A stretch of 14,343 nucleotides of DNA, taken from NCBI GenBank assembly GCA_022564535.1, contig JADFLD010000010.1, positions 1-14,343 of the forward strand, read 5' to 3'. The notes below the pieces were generated by a model, which worked only from the letters and a program-made list of their open reading frames with translations, did no database searches and was not told where the DNA came from. This document shows positions 1 through 7,628 of this stretch, piece after piece; within the stretch, counting starts at the first letter, position 1, and each line of letters starts with the position of its first letter. The translations under genes and the position numbers were made by a program. This DNA comes from Gemmatimonadota bacterium (GTDB lineage: Bacteria > Gemmatimonadota > Gemmatimonadetes > Longimicrobiales > UBA6960).

Positions 1-587
1 ATGTCGACGTCGGACAGCGCCGGCTTCGTGATCTCCTCACCATCCACGCGCATCCGTGCCGGGCGCTTGTACAACTCGATGACGTCTCCGGGTGAGAAGG
101 GAGCCTTGTACTCCCACGGCCAGGTTCGCTCGACGGGGAGACCACCCACGAAGCAGTGATACGAGCTGGTCTCGTCGAGGTGCTCTTCGATTCGGCCGAG
201 CACGAGGTTGCTGAGCCCGGGAGCGATGCCGCAGTCGAAGAGGCACGGGACGCCTGCTTCCTCGGCGAGTTGTTCGAGCCCGAACGCGTCCTCGGGGAAG
301 AAGGAGATGTCGACGATGGGCCGCCCCGCCTTGAGCACGCGCTCCACGGTCTGGTATCCCATGAATCCGGGGACCGCTCCTACCACGAGGTCGGCGTCTG
401 CGACCGCTTTGGTGACGGTATCCGCGTCGGACAGATCGGCCACGATGCCGTCCGCGCCGAAGTCGGTCATCAAATCAACGCGCACCGGGTCGAGATCCAC
501 CACGAGTACGTCAAAGTCGTCTTCGGCGACGAGGTCGCGCACGATCGCGCTGCCCACTCGCCCGCCACCCAACACCACGATCCTCAG
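1..587 (-). CDS. Saccharopine dehydrogenase family NAD(P)-binding oxidoreductase (N-terminal part, runs off left edge)
   Basis: About 195 residues are present and the C-terminal part lies outside the window. The protein opens with MRIVVLGGGRVGSAIV, a Rossmann beta-alpha-beta unit with a GGGRVG dinucleotide loop (residues 7-12) and an acidic residue after the second strand (Asp31), which favours NAD over NADP. Further on come LVVGAVPGFMGYQTVERVL, DISFF and FDCGIAPGLSNLVLG, the pattern of saccharopine/lysine dehydrogenase relatives. Members of this family oxidise or reduce amino-acid derivatives such as saccharopine or lysine; the substrate here cannot be read. No ATG fits. I chose a CTG at 585-587 because GGAGGA lies 6 nt upstream and the product then starts exactly at the first beta strand; GTG codons at 576-578 and 573-575 are alternatives. 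It is divergent from the VIT/vWA gene, with a 124-bp shared upstream region. Confidence 0.85.
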   Translation of the reverse strand, partial: MRIVVLGGGRVGSAIVRDLVAEDDFDVLVVDLDPVRVDLMTDFGADGIVADLSDADTVTKAVADADLVVGAVPGFMGYQTVERVLKAGRPIVDISFFPEDAFGLEQLAEEAGVPCLFDCGIAPGLSNLVLGRIEEHLDETSSYHCFVGGLPVERTWPWEYKAPFSPGDVIELYKRPARMRVDGEEITKPALSDVD

Positions 588-701
588 GGTCCGTCCTCCG
601 CTCGTGTCGCAAGCCAGGACAGAAAAACAGTCCAGAGTTGGAGAGGTGTGCAAGGGGGTGAGGCCCGCCCGTCATATGGGGCGAGACGAAATTCTGTGGC
701 T

Positions 702-706
702 GGAGG
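702..706 (+). promoter_or_regulatory. Shine-Dalgarno GGAGG that sets a GTG start for the VIT/vWA gene
   Basis: GGAGG is followed by 5 nt (TGAAA) and then GTG at 712. Starting there gives a clean signal peptide. The upstream ATG at 676 would add 12 residues (MGRDEILWLEVK) ahead of it, and the still longer open frame back to 208 overlaps the divergent dehydrogenase gene. Confidence 0.75.
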
Positions 707-711
707 TGAAA

Positions 712-2967
712 GTGCGTGCCTTGACGGATATAAGAAGGTGGTGTGTGGTGCTCGCGATGCTGTTCGCGTACGTGACCCCGGGCCAGGCCCAGGGATGGAT
801 CGAACCGGGTGTGAATCGCGGCGGATTCGCGGTCGACAAGGTCCGCAGCGAGGTGTCGGTGCGCATTCAGGGCAGGGTAGCTCTCATCGAGGTATCGGAG
901 TGGTTCGTCAACGAGGGCGACCGGCTTGCGGAGGGGGAGTACCTGTACCCGCTCCCCGGCGAGGCCGTCTTCCAGGGGTTCTCCCTTTTCCAGGGAGACA
1001 CCGAACTGCGGGGCGAGATCATGGACGCCGAGCGGGCGAGAGAGATCTACGAGGCGATCGTGCGGCGCCGGGCCGATCCAGCCTTGATCGAACTGGCCGG
1101 ACAGGGACTTCTGAGGGCCCGGATCTTTCCCATAGAGCCCGGTGAGACGCGCAAGGTCAGCTTACGCTACACGCAGGTTCTCGAACGGGCCGGAAATGCG
1201 CTTCAGTTCGTGTATGCGGGTAGCGTTCGCGGTGGGGCGCAGGTGGGCGCCGGAGAAGTACTTCGGATGACGCCTGAGGGCGTCGAGACGCGCTTCGAGA
1301 TCGTGGTCGATGACTGCGACGAGTTCCTCGACCCGTTTTCGCCGACCCACACGCTCGACGTCGATCGCGACGACGCGCGCATGACGATTTCCATAGAGGA
1401 CGAGATCGTCGGACGGCTGTCGGTCTTCCTGCCGATGGCCGGTGAGGCGGTGGGGATTTCCATTGCGATGCATCGGCCGATCGGGGAAGACGGATACTTC
1501 ATGCTGACGCTCTCTCCCGGGCGAAATGTCGAGGCAGTCGAGCCACGGGACCTGACGGTCGTTATGGACGTCTCCGGGTCGATGTCCGGTGAGAAGATCG
1601 AGCAAGCGCGCCAAGCTCTGCACCAGTTGCTGAGGTCACTATCTCCTGAAGATCGTTTTCGGCTCGTGGCGTTTTCGAGTGCCGTGCGCGTGTACAGTCG
1701 GGAATGGGTTCCGGCGCGCGGGCGCGCCCTGGAACAGGCGCACGCATGGATCGACGGCCTGGTAGCCGATGGCGGGACGAACATCGAAGCCGCCCTGGAG
1801 GAAGCGTTCCGCTTGGAGAGCCCGAGGAACCGCCTTCCGGTCGTGCTCTTCCTCACGGACGGTCTTCCGTCGGTCGGTGAGGAATCGCCGAATCGACTCG
1901 CGAGCATCGCCGAGTCCAAGGCGGGGCGTGCGCGTGTATTCGCGTTCGGCATCGGCAACGACGTAAACACCCAGCTTCTGGATCGCCTCAGTGAGGCGGG
2001 CAGGGGCGATACGGACTATGTGTTGCCCGGCGAGAACGTCGAGCGGGCGTTGTCGCTGCTCGCCGCGAAGATCCAGCATCCGGTTCTGACCGATCTCGAG
2101 CTGTGGGGCGGCCCCATCGACATCAGCGAGGTCTACCCGGTGCACGTCCCGGACGTGTTCGCCGGTGAGGAGCTCGTGCTCTTCGGGCGCTTCACGGGTG
2201 AGGGACAGAGCCAACTCACGGTGCGCGGCCAGAGACTCGGCCGCCCGCTCGAATTCACGACTGAATTGATGATCCCAGACGCGTCGGACCGGAACGACTT
2301 CATTCCGCGCCTCTGGGCGTCGCGAAAGCTTGGCCACCTCGAGCGCCAGGTGTGGACCGAGGGCATGACGGAGAGTCTCGCCGGTGAGATCCGGACGCTG
2401 GCGCTCCGCTACGGGCTTCCTAGCCGGTTCACGTCCTATCTCGTCCAAGAGCCCGACGTCGTTGTCGCGACACCCATGAACGCTCAGGTCCAAGCCCTCC
2501 CGTCCCTGCCGCGGCTGGTTCACCGGGTCGCGAACGAGCCGGCGCCCACCACGGGCGCCACGGCGGTTCAGGCCGCTCAGGGGGCACGCAGGATGCGCGA
2601 GATGACTTCGGCCGAGGATCTCGAGAGGGCGGAAGACGAGATGTGGGCGGATGTCGTAGCGAACGGACGCGGTGACGCTGTGCGCAAGGCCGCGGCCGGC
2701 AGACTCTTCGAGATGCGCGATGGTGTTTGGACCGACGTAGCGTTCGTCGAGGGCCAGCCAGTGACGGAGGTCCGGGCGTTCAGCCGCGCGTGGTTCGACC
2801 TGATCGAGGCGATGCCCGAACTGGAGGTCGTCCTGCGTGAGAACAAGAGCGTTGTGATTGCTGGCCAGGACCTTAGTCTCAAGGTGGGCGACAAGGGTGC
2901 GGAAGAACTGACAGCCACCGAACTCCAGGAAGTCGTGGACGGCTTTCGAGGCGTGACCGGAGCCTAG
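712..2967 (+). CDS. Exported VIT-domain and von Willebrand factor A-domain protein
   Basis: The product is 751 residues. It starts with a signal peptide (basic n-region MRALTDIRRW, hydrophobic CVVLAMLFAYV, probable cleavage after GQAQ near residue 27), so it is probably periplasmic or surface-exposed. A VIT domain (residues about 28-160) shows MDAERAREIYEAI and RIFPIEPGETRKVSLRY. A vWA domain (about 280-460) has an intact MIDAS: D286-V-S-G-S, Thr355 in DGGTNIEA and Asp383 in FLTDG. A conserved stretch ending RFTSYLVQEPD (about 550-585) resembles the region after vWA in inter-alpha-trypsin-inhibitor-like bacterial proteins. The C-terminal 100 residues form another globular segment. No LPXTG or PEP-CTERM anchor is visible. 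Such proteins are thought to bind partners through a metal ion. It is the first gene of an operon, 9 nt ahead of the ECF sigma gene, which ties it to that regulatory pair. Ligand unknown. Confidence 0.93.
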   Translation: MRALTDIRRWCVVLAMLFAYVTPGQAQGWIEPGVNRGGFAVDKVRSEVSVRIQGRVALIEVSEWFVNEGDRLAEGEYLYPLPGEAVFQGFSLFQGDTELRGEIMDAERAREIYEAIVRRRADPALIELAGQGLLRARIFPIEPGETRKVSLRYTQVLERAGNALQFVYAGSVRGGAQVGAGEVLRMTPEGVETRFEIVVDDCDEFLDPFSPTHTLDVDRDDARMTISIEDEIVGRLSVFLPMAGEAVGISIAMHRPIGEDGYFMLTLSPGRNVEAVEPRDLTVVMDVSGSMSGEKIEQARQALHQLLRSLSPEDRFRLVAFSSAVRVYSREWVPARGRALEQAHAWIDGLVADGGTNIEAALEEAFRLESPRNRLPVVLFLTDGLPSVGEESPNRLASIAESKAGRARVFAFGIGNDVNTQLLDRLSEAGRGDTDYVLPGENVERALSLLAAKIQHPVLTDLELWGGPIDISEVYPVHVPDVFAGEELVLFGRFTGEGQSQLTVRGQRLGRPLEFTTELMIPDASDRNDFIPRLWASRKLGHLERQVWTEGMTESLAGEIRTLALRYGLPSRFTSYLVQEPDVVVATPMNAQVQALPSLPRLVHRVANEPAPTTGATAVQAAQGARRMREMTSAEDLERAEDEMWADVVANGRGDAVRKAAAGRLFEMRDGVWTDVAFVEGQPVTEVRAFSRAWFDLIEAMPELEVVLRENKSVVIAGQDLSLKVGDKGAEELTATELQEVVDGFRGVTGA

Positions 2968-2976
2968 GGCAGAGCT

Positions 2977-3489
2977 ATGAGCAGCATCGACTGGAACGAC
3001 TTGTATCGGACGACGTTTCCGGATCTCGTTCGCTTTCTGCACCGAAAGGTGTGGGACGTGGAGCAAGCCCGGGACCTCGCTCAGGAGGCGTTCGTGAGGG
3101 CGCTTCAACACGAGCCGAGACGTCCTCGAGCCTGGCTCTTCCAGGTCGCGGCGAATCTCGCTCGTGACGAGGCCCGCACCGTGATCCGCCGGAAGAGACA
3201 TCTCGTGCTTCTCAAGTCCGAAGCGGAATCCCAGGAGGCGTCGATCAAGGATCCGGCGGCGAAGCTGGAAGAGCAGGAACGATGGGGGGCGGTTCGAGAG
3301 GCGCTGGATGCCCTGTCGGAGAAGGACCGTGACGCGCTGCTCCTTTGGGATGCGGGGCAGAGCTATACAGAGATCGCTAGAGAGTTGGGGTTGGCTGTGG
3401 GTGCGGTGGGCACGACCCTCGCACGTGCGCGTCGCCGCCTCGCAGATGCATACAACGAAAGGGAGGAGGCGAATGTCGCACGTCGATAA
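2977..3489 (+). CDS. ECF-family RNA polymerase sigma factor
   Basis: The product is 170 residues, normal for an ECF (group 4) sigma factor, with only regions sigma-2 and sigma-4. Sigma-2 covers residues about 6-76, including DLAQEAFVRAL (33-43, the core-polymerase-contacting helix) and PRAWLFQVAANLARDEAR (region 2.3/2.4). Sigma-4 covers about 104-158, with ALDALSEKDRDALLL and the helix-turn-helix SYTEIARELGLAVGAVGTTL followed by ARARRRL. It directs polymerase to a specific promoter set when released by its anti-sigma. The gene begins 9 nt after the VIT/vWA stop, with only weak ribosome-binding purines (AGGGCAGAG), suggesting translation partly coupled to the upstream gene. The anti-sigma start lies inside its last codons. 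I cannot assign an ECF group or the target promoters. Confidence 0.95.
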   Translation: MSSIDWNDLYRTTFPDLVRFLHRKVWDVEQARDLAQEAFVRALQHEPRRPRAWLFQVAANLARDEARTVIRRKRHLVLLKSEAESQEASIKDPAAKLEEQERWGAVREALDALSEKDRDALLLWDAGQSYTEIARELGLAVGAVGTTLARARRRLADAYNEREEANVARR

Positions 3490-4819
3490 GGGCGCGCTGC
3501 ACGCCTATTTGGATGGAGCGCTCGACGAGTATCCGGCAGCGGATGCCGAGCGGATTCGGGAGCATCTCGATCGATGCGCCGAGTGTGCCGATCGGCTTGC
3601 ATCGGAGCGGAAGGTGCGCTCTGACGCGGCTGCCATGCTGAGTCTCGCGGCGCCTGACATCGAGATGCCGAGCCTCGAGGACCTGCGCGCCTACGTGAAG
3701 GCCACGCGGCCTAAGCGCACACCTGCTGCGGTGCGGCTGTCCCGCATGGGTTGGGCTGCCTCGATGGTGCTCGCGGTGGGTGCGGGTTGGTGGGTTCGCG
3801 ATGGGCAGCTCCAGCCGCCCCAGGTGATTCGGGTAGGGGACTTCGAGAACTTTAGGGACGCCAGGACGCCGACCCTGCCCCGAGCCGGGCAGAACGAACT
3901 GAGCGAGGCGAGCGGTTCGCTCGATGCTGGGGTGGACTCGCCAGCGAGCGGACCCGAATCGGATGCCGATGCGGTGGTGTCCACATCGGGTAGTGCTTCA
4001 GACGACCCGGCGCGCGGGTCGGGCGCGCGGCTCCTTGATGACCGAAACGAAGCGGCGACGAATACCTTTTCGACGGCGAAGACGACGACGCAGCCGACCG
4101 ACAAGGCGATCGTAGCCTCGGAGGAGGTGGCCGCCCAGGCGGCCCGTCGGGATTTGGTGGCTGAAGTCGAAGAGGGGAGAATCGCGGAGTCTGCAGTCAC
4201 GCAAGCCGGACTCGCCGCCGACGAGGCGCTCGAATCGATGCGGGAGTCTCAGGCCCCGCCTGCAGATGCTGTCGAAACCGAGGCCATGGAAGTGGTTGAT
4301 GCGGGCGGTGGTGGTGGTGCGCTGAGCGACGTCGTCGCGGACCCCTCCGGCGACCGGGTCGTAGGCAGCGTAGGGGGTGGGCTTGTCGTTTCTCGGGTCG
4401 CGGCTCCGGTCGAGGCGAGCCAGAACAGGGAGCGACGCAGAACCGAGCCTCCGGGGGCGCTACGCCAGCGCCAGGACTTCGGGAACCCGTCCGTGCCGGA
4501 AGCGGAGCGGGACGTCGCTGACGAGCGCTCGTGGATCGTGCCGGGTTACCGGGTCGCGGGTGTGAACAACATCGGGGAAGGGACCCGTCATGTAGGGGTG
4601 CACTGGGTGCAGACGGAAGTCGAAGGCGAAAACACGATCGAGGTGTTCCGCATTGAGCCGGGGGTTCATCCGGCGGTCGTGCCGGCCCCGAGCGGCGGTC
4701 GCAACGAAGTTCGCGCAGAGGTCGAGGGTGGCTGGATCATCCTTCAGGCCGAGTTGACCGAGGAGGAGCTCGGCGCACTCCTAGCGAAACTGCTCGCGGA
4801 GGGTGTTCCGCAAATCTAG
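3473..4819 (+). CDS. Long zinc-finger (zf-HC2/ZAS) membrane anti-sigma factor
   Basis: The product is 448 residues. The N-terminal cytoplasmic domain carries the ZAS signature H31-L-D-R-C35-A-E-C38, preceded by ALHAYLDGAL, as in zinc-binding anti-sigma domains that hold an ECF factor inactive. A single membrane segment (about 92-108, MGWAASMVLAVGAGWWV) follows a basic stretch (RPKRTPAAVRLSR). The rest is extracytoplasmic: about 240 low-complexity residues rich in Ala, Asp, Glu, Ser and Gly (including GGGGG), then a folded-looking C-terminal domain from W354 (IVPGYRVAGVNNIGEG to the end). The start is the ATG at 3473, with GGAGGAGG just upstream. It overlaps the sigma gene by 17 nt, the usual translational coupling of a sigma/anti-sigma pair. 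It is much longer than a typical ZAS anti-sigma (about 200-250 residues), which points to an extracytoplasmic sensing domain. Confidence 0.9.
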   Translation: MSHVDKGALHAYLDGALDEYPAADAERIREHLDRCAECADRLASERKVRSDAAAMLSLAAPDIEMPSLEDLRAYVKATRPKRTPAAVRLSRMGWAASMVLAVGAGWWVRDGQLQPPQVIRVGDFENFRDARTPTLPRAGQNELSEASGSLDAGVDSPASGPESDADAVVSTSGSASDDPARGSGARLLDDRNEAATNTFSTAKTTTQPTDKAIVASEEVAAQAARRDLVAEVEEGRIAESAVTQAGLAADEALESMRESQAPPADAVETEAMEVVDAGGGGGALSDVVADPSGDRVVGSVGGGLVVSRVAAPVEASQNRERRRTEPPGALRQRQDFGNPSVPEAERDVADERSWIVPGYRVAGVNNIGEGTRHVGVHWVQTEVEGENTIEVFRIEPGVHPAVVPAPSGGRNEVRAEVEGGWIILQAELTEEELGALLAKLLAEGVPQI

Positions 4820-4850
4820 GGCTGCCGAACCGCGCCGAATTCACGATCTT

Positions 4851-4891
4851 TGATGACCCCACGCGCGGACCTGCCGCGCGTGGGGTCATCA
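4851..4891 (+). terminator. Perfect 18-bp hairpin after the sigma/anti-sigma operon
   Basis: TGATGACCCCACGCGCGG (4851-4868) and its exact reverse complement (4874-4891) flank a 5-nt loop, ACCTG. It lies 31 nt after the anti-sigma stop. The downstream tract TACATTTAG is T-containing but not a clean U-run, so it may be a terminator helped by the very stable stem. It also ends only 7 nt before the Shine-Dalgarno of the next gene, so a role in the leader of the M28 gene is possible. Confidence 0.7.
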
Positions 4892-4898
4892 TACATTT

Positions 4899-4902
4899 AG
4901 GA
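4899..4902 (+). promoter_or_regulatory. Shine-Dalgarno AGGA favouring the ATG at 4911
   Basis: AGGA lies 2 nt before the ATG at 4905, too close for initiation, but 8 nt before the ATG at 4911, which is in the same frame. The start at 4911 gives MKKMWILAV, a standard signal-peptide n-region. Confidence 0.5.
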
Positions 4903-4910
4903 ATATGTCC

Positions 4911-6449
4911 ATGAAGAAGATGTGGATCCTGGCCGTTCTTTGTGCCGCTCTGCCTGTCTCGACGGTCGCCCAGCAGGCCGGGCTGGAAGAGGCCGCCCGC
5001 TCGATTTCCCAGGACGACTTCGCGTGGAGGGTGGGGGTGATGGCCCACGACTCCATGGAGGGGCGCAACACCCCGAGCCGCGGTCTGGAGCTGACGGCCG
5101 AGTGGATCGCCTCGGAATTCCGGCGCATGGGGCTCCGGGGTGGCGCCGAAGACGGTGGATTCATCCAGCGCTATCCCCTGTACTCGACCGTAGTCGACGG
5201 GGCAGGCACTTCCCTCGTGGCCGGCTCGGTCCGCCTCGCGTTCGGAGACGACTTCTTGCCAATGAGGGGCGCGCCCACCTCGGGCGAGGCGACCGGTGAC
5301 GTGGTGCTCGTGTCGGGCTTGGACGACGCCACGTTCCAACCGGACAGTGCCGCCGTGCGCGGGAAGCATGCGTTCGTGGTCCTGGGCGCGGAATCGTCCG
5401 GGTCGGGTCGAGGCATCTTCCGGCTTCTGGTGGGGCTGCGCAACGCGGGAGCCGCGTCGGTCATCGTCACCAGTTCTGCCGCTGATGCTGTGTGGGAAGC
5501 CGTCGCCACGCGCGCGCTCAGGCCATCCGTACGAAAGGGCTGGGGCGATGCGTCGCGCGGGGACGGTGCGGACGACTTTCGGCCCATGCTCCAGATTCGT
5601 CTGGCTTCCCTCGAGACGCTGCTCGAGGGAACCGGGGTCGATCTCGCCGAACTGCAGGCGCGCTCAGATGGACCGGTTCGGGTCGACGCGGTGGACGGTC
5701 TGCGGATGACGCTCACGCAGCGGGTGCGGTCGGAAGCGATCACAGCCCCGAACGTCGTCGCCATCCTCGACGGTAGCGATCCGGAGTTGCGGGAAGAGCA
5801 CGTGGTCTTCTCAGGCCACATGGATCACGTGGGCATGGGGACGCCGGACGAGAACGGGGACTCGATCTTCAACGGCGCCGATGACGACGCGTCGGGCACC
5901 GCGGCCGTGATCGAGATCGCGGAGGCGATGGCCTCGCTGCCGACGGCTCCCAAACGCTCGATGATTTTCCTGCTCGTGAGCGGGGAGGAGAAGGGTCTGT
6001 GGGGCAGCGAGTGGTACGCAGACAACCCGTCCGTCCCCATCGAGCAGCTCGTCGCCAACCTCAACACCGACATGGTCGGCCGGAACTGGACCGACACGAT
6101 CGTGGCGATCGGTAAGGAACACTCCGATCTGGGCGAGACGCTGGACCGCGTGAACGGCGATCATCCCGAAATACGCATGACGGCGATCGACGACGTTTGG
6201 CCCGAGGAGCGTTTCTACTTCCGCTCCGATCACTACAACTTCGCCCGCAGGGGAGTCCCGATCCTTTTCTTCTTCAACGGAACCCACGAGGACTATCACG
6301 GCCGCGACGACGAGCCCGATCGGATCGACGCCGAGAAGGCGGCACGCATCGCCCGGCTCGTGTTCTACCTTGGGGTAGAGATCGGAAACGCCGCCGAACG
6401 GCCGAAATGGAATCCAGAGAGCTACGCGAGGATCGTATCGGACGGCTAG
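4911..6449 (+). CDS. Exported M28-family zinc metallopeptidase with PA-like insert
   Basis: The product is 512 residues from the chosen ATG; an in-frame ATG at 4905 would add two. A signal peptide (MKKMWILAVLCAALPVSTVAQ) sends it out of the cytoplasm. The M28 co-catalytic zinc site is complete: H303 and D305 in GHMDH, D325 in NGADDDASG, E359/E360 in SGEEKG, D387 in NTDMVG and H463 in HEDYH. M28 enzymes are aminopeptidases or related hydrolases that trim peptides. Residues about 105-240 form a PA-like domain inserted before the catalytic core (GDVVLVSGLDD, RGKHAFVVLG, GAASVIVTS), as in secreted aminopeptidases, where it may restrict substrate access. The dehydrogenase gene follows 6 nt later, so the two are probably co-transcribed. 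Exact peptide specificity cannot be read. Confidence 0.95.
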   Translation: MKKMWILAVLCAALPVSTVAQQAGLEEAARSISQDDFAWRVGVMAHDSMEGRNTPSRGLELTAEWIASEFRRMGLRGGAEDGGFIQRYPLYSTVVDGAGTSLVAGSVRLAFGDDFLPMRGAPTSGEATGDVVLVSGLDDATFQPDSAAVRGKHAFVVLGAESSGSGRGIFRLLVGLRNAGAASVIVTSSAADAVWEAVATRALRPSVRKGWGDASRGDGADDFRPMLQIRLASLETLLEGTGVDLAELQARSDGPVRVDAVDGLRMTLTQRVRSEAITAPNVVAILDGSDPELREEHVVFSGHMDHVGMGTPDENGDSIFNGADDDASGTAAVIEIAEAMASLPTAPKRSMIFLLVSGEEKGLWGSEWYADNPSVPIEQLVANLNTDMVGRNWTDTIVAIGKEHSDLGETLDRVNGDHPEIRMTAIDDVWPEERFYFRSDHYNFARRGVPILFFFNGTHEDYHGRDDEPDRIDAEKAARIARLVFYLGVEIGNAAERPKWNPESYARIVSDG

Positions 6450-6455
6450 CAGCCC

Positions 6456-7538
6456 GTGGTCGTGGTGACCGATAGCCCAGGGTTCCTGGAGATCCTCGAG
6501 GGATGGGACGGAGTCGGCGTTGTCGTGCGCCACGACCTGCGGACCGGGACCTGGATCTTCGTAGCCCTTCACGACGACACGCTCGGTCCGGTGACAGGGG
6601 GGTGCCGCATGAAGGTGTACGATCGCCCTGAGGACGGACTCGTCGACGCGCTGCGACTCGCCGAAGGCATGACCTACAAGTGGGCCGCGATGGACTTCCC
6701 GTTCGGCGGTGGCAAGGCCGTCCTCGCAATTCCTCGCCCGCTGGTCGGTGAAGAGCGCGTGGGTTTGCTCCACCGTTTCGGTGCGCTCCTGAACTCGCTG
6801 GGCGGGAGCTTCGGGACCGGCGCGGATCTCGGTACGACGTCCGAGGACATGCAAACGATTGCGGAGGTGTCGGCGTACGTGATCGGCGTCCACGGTCGCA
6901 CCGATGGGCCGATGGATCCCAGTCCCTTCACGGCGCTCGGGGTCTTCGAAGGGATCAAGGCGGCGCTCCGGCACCGCGTGGGGAGCGACGAGCTGGCCGG
7001 ACGGACCGTCCTGGTTCAGGGCGTAGGGTCGGTGGGAGCTTCACTCGCCGGCCGCCTCGTGGCGGAAGGTGCAACGCTTCTCGTGTCTGACACGGATTCG
7101 GCGCGCGCGGGGGCTGTGGCCGCGGAGCTTGGAGGCCGTGTCGTTGCGACCGAGGATGTGTACGGTACGGAGTGCGACGTGTATGCGCCGTGCGCCGTCG
7201 GAGCGACGCTCGATCCCGACACGATCGCCACGCTTCGCTGTCTCGTGGTGGCCGGTGCGGCGAACAATCAGTTGAGGGCCCCGGAAGACGCCGACCTCCT
7301 CGTCGGACGGGGCATCCTCTACGCTCCGGACTACGTGATCAACGGAGGCGGGGCGATGGCGTTCACCTTGATCTATCAGGGCGAGGATCGGGTCGAGGAG
7401 CTGGAACGCAGGGTCTCTTCGATCGGGCAGAGCCTGGATTCGATCTTTGCCGAGGCCGCCGGGCGCGCGGAGTCGCCGGTGGGCGCCGCCCAGGCCCATG
7501 CTGAACGTGTTCTGAAGCGGGGTCCCAGAGCCTCCTGA
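6456..7538 (+). CDS. Leucine/valine/phenylalanine-type amino acid dehydrogenase (Glu/Leu/Phe/Val family)
   Basis: The product is 360 residues, usual for octameric Leu/Val/Phe dehydrogenases and shorter than glutamate dehydrogenase. These enzymes reversibly deaminate a branched-chain or aromatic amino acid to the 2-oxo acid with NAD. The substrate domain has the two conserved lysines, K75 in GMTYKWA and K87 in FPFGGGKA, and the Asp of TGADLGTT (D124). The Rossmann domain shows LVQGVGSVG (GxGxxG at 189-194) with D212 after the second strand, which favours NAD. Later motifs are AGAANNQL and YAPDYVINGGG. The start is a GTG at 6456; GTG codons at 6462 and 6465 are alternatives and no strong ribosome binding site is visible, consistent with coupling to the M28 gene 6 nt upstream. 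The pairing suggests catabolism of released amino acids. Choice among Leu, Val and Phe is not resolved. Confidence 0.93.
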   Translation: MVVVTDSPGFLEILEGWDGVGVVVRHDLRTGTWIFVALHDDTLGPVTGGCRMKVYDRPEDGLVDALRLAEGMTYKWAAMDFPFGGGKAVLAIPRPLVGEERVGLLHRFGALLNSLGGSFGTGADLGTTSEDMQTIAEVSAYVIGVHGRTDGPMDPSPFTALGVFEGIKAALRHRVGSDELAGRTVLVQGVGSVGASLAGRLVAEGATLLVSDTDSARAGAVAAELGGRVVATEDVYGTECDVYAPCAVGATLDPDTIATLRCLVVAGAANNQLRAPEDADLLVGRGILYAPDYVINGGGAMAFTLIYQGEDRVEELERRVSSIGQSLDSIFAEAAGRAESPVGAAQAHAERVLKRGPRAS

Positions 7539-7574
7539 CTGTCCTCTACAGAGGACGTTCCACGCCGACCGAAA

Positions 7575-7608
7575 GAAGCCCCGGCCCGCGCTTGCGGACC
7601 GGGGCTTC
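7575..7608. terminator. Probable bidirectional terminator between convergent genes
   Basis: GAAGCCCCGG-C-CCGC (7575-7589) pairs with GCGG-A-CCGGGGCTTC (7594-7608) around a 4-nt loop, with one C/A mismatch. It sits between the dehydrogenase stop (7538, plus) and the STAS gene stop (7629, minus). The flanks are GAAA on the left and CCTCT on the right, giving a short TTTC run for minus-strand transcripts. Confidence 0.75.
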
Positions 7609-7628
7609 CCTCTGACGCGTGTGCCGAC

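Noticed and set aside
208..711. Extension of the VIT/vWA ORF to an ATG at 208
   Set aside because: It would overlap the divergent dehydrogenase gene and put 168 residues before a clear signal peptide; GGAGG-GTG at 702-714 fits much better.
588..711. Possible promoters in the divergent gap between the dehydrogenase and VIT/vWA genes
   Set aside because: A CGTC at 670-673 and a CATATG nearby could be -10 elements, but no convincing -35 lies at the right distance, so no promoter is called.
712..2967. Assignment of the VIT/vWA protein as a sortase target
   Set aside because: Related proteins carry this name, but no LPXTG-type or PEP-CTERM tail is present at the C-terminus.
1639..3201. Long minus-strand open frame (520 codons) opposite the VIT/vWA and sigma genes
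   Set aside because: It is a shadow of the high-GC genes on the other strand: it shows no recognisable motif, while the plus strand carries clear VIT, vWA and sigma domains.
5811..6974. Minus-strand open frame of 387 codons across the M28 and dehydrogenase genes
   Set aside because: It spans two genes with complete catalytic motifs on the plus strand and has a composition typical of antisense frames in GC-rich DNA.
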